NCBI GenBank assembly: GCA_003427395.1
Contig: BFEA01001087.1
Span: 10,677-42,201, forward strand
Length of the DNA: 31,525 nucleotides
From: Chara braunii
Lineage: Eukaryota; Streptophyta; Charophyceae; Charales; Characeae
Direction of reading: 5' to 3'
Numbering within the stretch: position 1 is the stretch's first letter; each line of letters begins with the position of its first letter. The notes under the pieces were generated by a model, which worked only from the letters and a program-made list of their open reading frames with translations, had not been told where the DNA came from and made no database searches. The position numbers and the translations under genes are program-made. This document shows positions 27,791 through 31,525 of the stretch, piece after piece.

Positions 27791-28405
27791 TCTTGGGACT
27801 TTCCTTCCATCACCACATGACACGAGGCCCTGGATTTTATAAGTTCAATGTCTCCCTCCTTAAATTGCTTGACCTTAACACACTGGTGGAAGACTTTTGG
27901 AGACATTGGTCCTGCCGAAAAAAGACTCATCCATCAATAGTGGACTGGTTTAACACAGGCATCACAATGCTTAGGGAGCGCATCAAAACATTTTCCATTC
28001 AGCAAGTTAGGCAAAGGAAAGTTGTTATGGATCAGCTGCTAGACACACTGGAACAATGGGACAAAAAAATGTGTGACGACCCATTGGATGTCCCGACGTT
28101 CACACAAATGCAAGAGGCTAGGGACCACCTCCAAGCCTACCTAGACCGCCGTTCGGAAGCATGGAGGATCCAAGCCCGGATCAAGAAGGATGAGGTAGAG
28201 GGAACCATGGCCAAATCTTTCTTCCTCAAAAAGTAGGGCAAGACAGAATAGAGTACGCTCACTACACCACCCTTTTCAACCCCACCTTCAAGACGCTACG
28301 AACCCCTATGGGATTGTTGATTACGCAGCGCAATACTACCAGTGACTCTTCACGCCTGACAACACACACACGGGAGAGGAGGCTCTATCAAATGCAACGG
28401 ACAGG
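27791..28405 (+). pseudogene. LINE ORF2 linker between endonuclease and reverse transcriptase
   Basis: An open stretch to 28236 (after SFDHK) is highly charged with heptad-like Leu/Gln spacing (FSIQQVRQRKVVMDQLLDTL), probably helical or coiled-coil. It ends at a stop at 28234; the next 170 bases change phase once or twice before the RT frame. Function beyond linking the two enzymes is not recognised. Confidence 0.7.
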
Positions 28406-29500
28406 ATGATACACGACCTTTCAACCCTCCTCTCCCAACAACAAAAAAATCAACTCGAAGCATCACTCACAACAGAGGAGATCCTTGTGGCATTGAAGGG
28501 GATGGAGGGAAAAAAAAAACTCGGGTTGGACGCCTTTCCTAAGGAATTTGGGCTCCACTTCTGGCCGCAGTTGAACGAGGACCTCGTGAGGTATATGGAC
28601 GTGGTCCAGGCCGAGGGACGCTTCGGGGATCTGATGAGTCAAGGGGTCACCACTCTCTTGTATAAGAAAGGGGACAGGTCGGAAATCAGGAACTACCGTC
28701 CGATCACCCTCCTCCCCGTGCCATATAAGATGGTGGTGAAAACGTTGTGCAATCGACTGACACCCAACATGCTCCACCTCATCCACATGGACCAGACTGG
28801 TTTCATGCCCCAACAAAATATACAAGACAACATCTTGCTGGCAAATGAAACCATCAAATATGCAGGACAGAGGAAAATAGACACCGTCGTACTATTTATT
28901 GACTTCGAAAAAGCGTACGACCACGTGGACTGGCAGTTTCTTGACCTCTGTCTGGCTAAAATGAACTTCGGACATGTATTCAGACGCTGGATCAACACAC
29001 TGCACCACTCGGCAACAACCAACATAATGATAAATGGCCACCTGTTGCCACAGTTTCCCCGATAGCCCCCTTGCTCTTCGTGATTGTGATGGAGGCACTT
29101 GCATCGCTCATTCAGGCGAACTTGGGCATTGAGAGAATAACCATTCTGGAGTTGCCCCCCCACAACACCCCAATCACCTCACTGTTCGCAGACGGTCTCA
29201 CGGTCCTGATAAAGGCTACTACGGGTTCCATGAAAGCGCTGGAGGATACCATCCACCTGTTCTCCATTGCAACGGATATGAAAGTGAATTGGGGAGCAAA
29301 AACGGAGGGCTGGTGGCTACACTTAGAGAACCTCCCTCCACTGCACAACCCGCAGGTTAATTGGCGAACAAAGGAGGAAGCAATCCGGATATTGGGGGTA
29401 CGCCTTACAGCCCTGGGCCCGCCCAAAGACCATGGGGACCAACTGGTTCAAACCGCAATCCAAGCCATGGCCAAATGGGAGGGACTTCACACTTAAGTAA
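28406..29500 (+). pseudogene. LINE reverse transcriptase domain with altered active-site box
   Basis: Open from 28406 to 29065: GLDAFPKEF, GVTTLLYKKGD, IRNYRPITLL, DQTGFMPQQNIQDNILL and FIDFEKAYDHVDW, the fingers/palm motifs of a non-LTR RT. At 29062 a small deletion removes the RQGxP segment and shifts phase; the next open piece (29071-29496) starts near APLLFVIVMEAL and contains SLFADGLTVL, where the invariant FADD box has become FADG (the Gly codon is at 29194-29196). Loss of that Asp would abolish polymerisation even without the frame break. MKVNWGAKTEGW follows, as expected for the thumb boundary. Confidence 0.9.
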
Positions 29501-30310
29501 TAGGCAGGGCGATTGCGATCAACAATGCAATATTGTCAACTATATGGTATAAAGCGGCCTTCTGGGCCCTGCTCCCCAAACAATTGTCTTAGCTAAAGGA
29601 AGCAATCGCGGCGTACTTGTGGAGAAATGACAATGAAATTCAAAAATGCATCAAACGTGTGGCCTGGGCCCAAATAGCTCAAGGAAGGAACAAAGGAGGA
29701 CTTGCGATCATCAACCCGATCAAAGCGTTGATCTTCAAGGTCATCATCAGGCTGCTGATGGTTGATGACATCCCATGGGCCCCATTGGCCCACATCCAAC
29801 TGACTGACCTCGCACCGCCAACACCGGAAGACAGACCTATCCACCCCCTTCGGTGGCTTACGAACCCTGCCTGGACGGTCCCTTGAATCCCTAGGACAGG
29901 GACCGACAATACCAATATGACGACGGCAAAAGCGGACCTGGTGAATGACCCGTTGTGGGCCTCCCTTGTAAGCTTATGGAGGGATGTAGGCCCCCAGAAA
30001 CGGTCCCCCCCGATCAGGTGGCACGAGGTCTGGAGACAGGCTTGGTTTGGCAACCCCCAACTGCTAAATCAACAAGGACATACCTTCTCCATAGCACAAC
30101 AGTCCCACTGGCTGTCATGGGTAAGGAAAGGGATATTTACCACTGGGGACCTCTAGGACAATGGTCGAGGTACATGGAAAACCGCGGAGCAGCTACGGGC
30201 CCGACTAAAAAACACCAAGCATCTAGGGGAGAAATTGCAGCAACTCCAAGGAGCTATCCCCATAGCCTGACTCAGCGCCCTCAAACATGGGCCAACCGTA
30301 CAAGAGGACG
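29500..30310 (+). pseudogene. LINE ORF2 region between RT and C-terminal zinc finger
   Basis: Pieces 29617-29886 (LWRNDNEIQK, KGGLAIINP; compare FFWRENHKRE and RGLGIIDP in the minus LINE) and 29917-30156 (IRWHEVWRQAWFGNPQLL). Single stops occur, for example TAG at 30154 where the related copy at 26194 reads TGG (Trp). 30043-30311 is the segment duplicated at 26083-26351. Confidence 0.8.
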
Positions 30311-30311
30311 A

Positions 30312-31525
30312 TTGGGCGATTACGGCAACATCACGCCCCATCCCCATGACAATCTTCAAGGTCTGAAAGTGCACAACAACAGGGGCACAACTCCACGCGT
30401 ATGAGCCGGAACTACCAGGAGCCAGGCTCACGCAACTGAAAAGAAACCCGGAGCTGGATGAGGACATACCATGGTCTGGGCTCATCCAAGTCCGAGTTCT
30501 GGGGGACGACAAAGAAGGTTGGTGGGCCTACGAGGCTTCTACCCCGATCTCCCTACTCCCCTTCGACCTAGAAGAATGGGGATGGGAGGGCAAAAAACCA
30601 TTGCCACTGTGGAAATACACTGTGAAAGATTGTTATACGAAAATCCACAAAACGGTTGACACCGCCGACATTGTCAAACACAGATGTCAGAGAGATGCAT
30701 GTCTGACAGCCATGCATACTTCAAGTTTCAAATGGTCCCAATATACTAGCATCATGCCTACATCCCACGGGGCACTGCAATGGCAGATTATCTACCGATG
30801 CCTACGGACGCCTGACAGGGTTGTCTCCAGATCACAGTTGGAACAAAGAGGGATATTGTATCCCATTTGCTCCTACTGTGGTTCCTCCACACCACAGCAG
30901 GTGGTGGATCTGGAGCACTACTTGCTCTACTGCCCAATGGTACGACAGATATGGCAGTGGTGGATGGCGGCCTGGCACTTCCTTACAGCCACTGACTTCC
31001 CGTGGGACAACATGGCAATTCAGCTAAGCGATCTCTCCAAAGTTCCAGCTTTCAAAACCCCGTTCCGACTCGACCTGTTCAAATACACACGACTGGAAAT
31101 TCTGATGTTGGCGTGGCGGGCACGATGCGCTCATGAAAGGAAAGAGCACAACTTCGGCTTTCTCCAGGCTAAACAACAGATTATAGACACTATAAGAACG
31201 TTCAAAGAGCCTGCAAACAGCTGAAGACCACCCTGGAAACAACAACTGTCCACACGCAAAGGGCTCAACAACTCGCTTTGTTTCAGGACATACGGCTCGA
31301 CCCGGAAAGACAGATAGGTGAACTGCAACCCGACCATCACCTGCAATGGAAACCATGGTGGCGAGAGGAACTTCGGTGGCAAAGACGGCCCCTGACCTCC
31401 TTTGCCCGCCCACTACCAAGACGACCGCTCACCGTGTGCCCCAATGCAGATCATACTTCTTTACCCACAACCAATGCCTCACAGTCCCTAGGTAGCCCAA
31501 CTGGGGGGCGAAACGGAACACAAAT
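30312..31525 (+). pseudogene. LINE ORF2 C-terminus with zf-RVT-like zinc finger (open at window end)
   Basis: After a degenerate stretch to about 30400 a long frame (to 31224) contains LIQVRVLGDDKEGWW, PLPLWKYTVKDCY, ALQWQIIYRCLRTPDRVV and then CSYCGSS...LEHYLLYCPMV, that is C-x2-C followed by H-x4-C, the zinc-binding pattern found C-terminal to RT in plant LINEs (about 30868-30935). The stop at 31222 is bypassed by a change of phase near 31200, after which codons stay open to the last base. Its role in the family is thought to be RNA or target binding. Confidence 0.8.

Larger units (their letters stand above)
26352..31525 (+). mobile_element. L1-like LINE, plus strand, better preserved, runs off the right edge
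   Basis: Contains an ORF1 C-terminal remnant and an almost complete ORF2 (endonuclease, reverse transcriptase, C-terminal zinc-finger region) in the order seen in the minus LINE. It is GC-richer with long open stretches and only a few frame breaks. The final 300 bases are still open in one phase, so the ORF2 end, 3' UTR and poly-A tail lie outside the window. Confidence 0.88.

Overview
The window is intergenic, transposon-dense DNA from a eukaryotic nuclear genome, most likely a streptophyte (land plant or charophyte alga). The reasons are an LTR retrotransposon whose primer-binding site matches the 3' end of initiator-Met tRNA, a Ty3/gypsy-type pol followed by a GPY and chromodomain tail, two plant-L1-like LINEs (zinc-knuckle ORF1; endonuclease, reverse transcriptase and C-terminal zinc finger in ORF2), tRNA-derived SINE-like pieces, and abundant microsatellites and homopolymers. 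A large repeat-rich genome such as Chara would fit, but that is a guess. I found no intact host protein-coding gene and no intact structural RNA gene. Nearly every longer reading frame is a piece of a decayed element or a chance frame through tandem repeats.

Layout. 1-4800: accessory repeat DNA with a 40-base tandem repeat in alternating types, a long foldback (672-938), a 107-base plus 33-base compound minisatellite (1237-1750), G/T-rich low-complexity DNA, poly-A, poly-G and (CT)n tracts, a tRNA-derived SINE-like sequence (4094-4370) and a second tRNA-like head whose tail is triplicated (4398-4620). 4803-13328: 5' LTR, primer-binding site, long leader, broken gag, protease, reverse transcriptase, RNase H and integrase of a chromovirus. 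13329-24600: material that interrupts the integrase: a poly-T tract with two ambiguous bases, a short dispersed fragment seen three times in the window, a roughly 7.6-kb decayed LINE on the minus strand (13473-21110), AT-rich spacer, and a 2.8-kb diverged satellite-like array (21770-24560). 24600-26080: the integrase tail (GPY domain), a chromodomain remnant, polypurine tract and a truncated 3' LTR. 26083-31525: a second, better preserved LINE on the plus strand that runs off the right edge and is preceded by a 269-base duplicate of its own ORF2 C-terminal region.

The simplest reading is one chromovirus (about 4803 to beyond 26080) that was inactivated and then split by later insertions and rearrangements. 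The two LINEs belong to one broad family but differ in age and base composition: the minus copy is AT-rich and full of stops, the plus copy GC-richer with long open stretches. Nothing here functions as an operon or pathway. The observations most worth checking are the nested chromovirus, the satellite block inside it, the shared 3'-tail-like fragment, the triplicated B-box SINE tail, the long foldback, and the LTR/LINE breakpoint at 26080.
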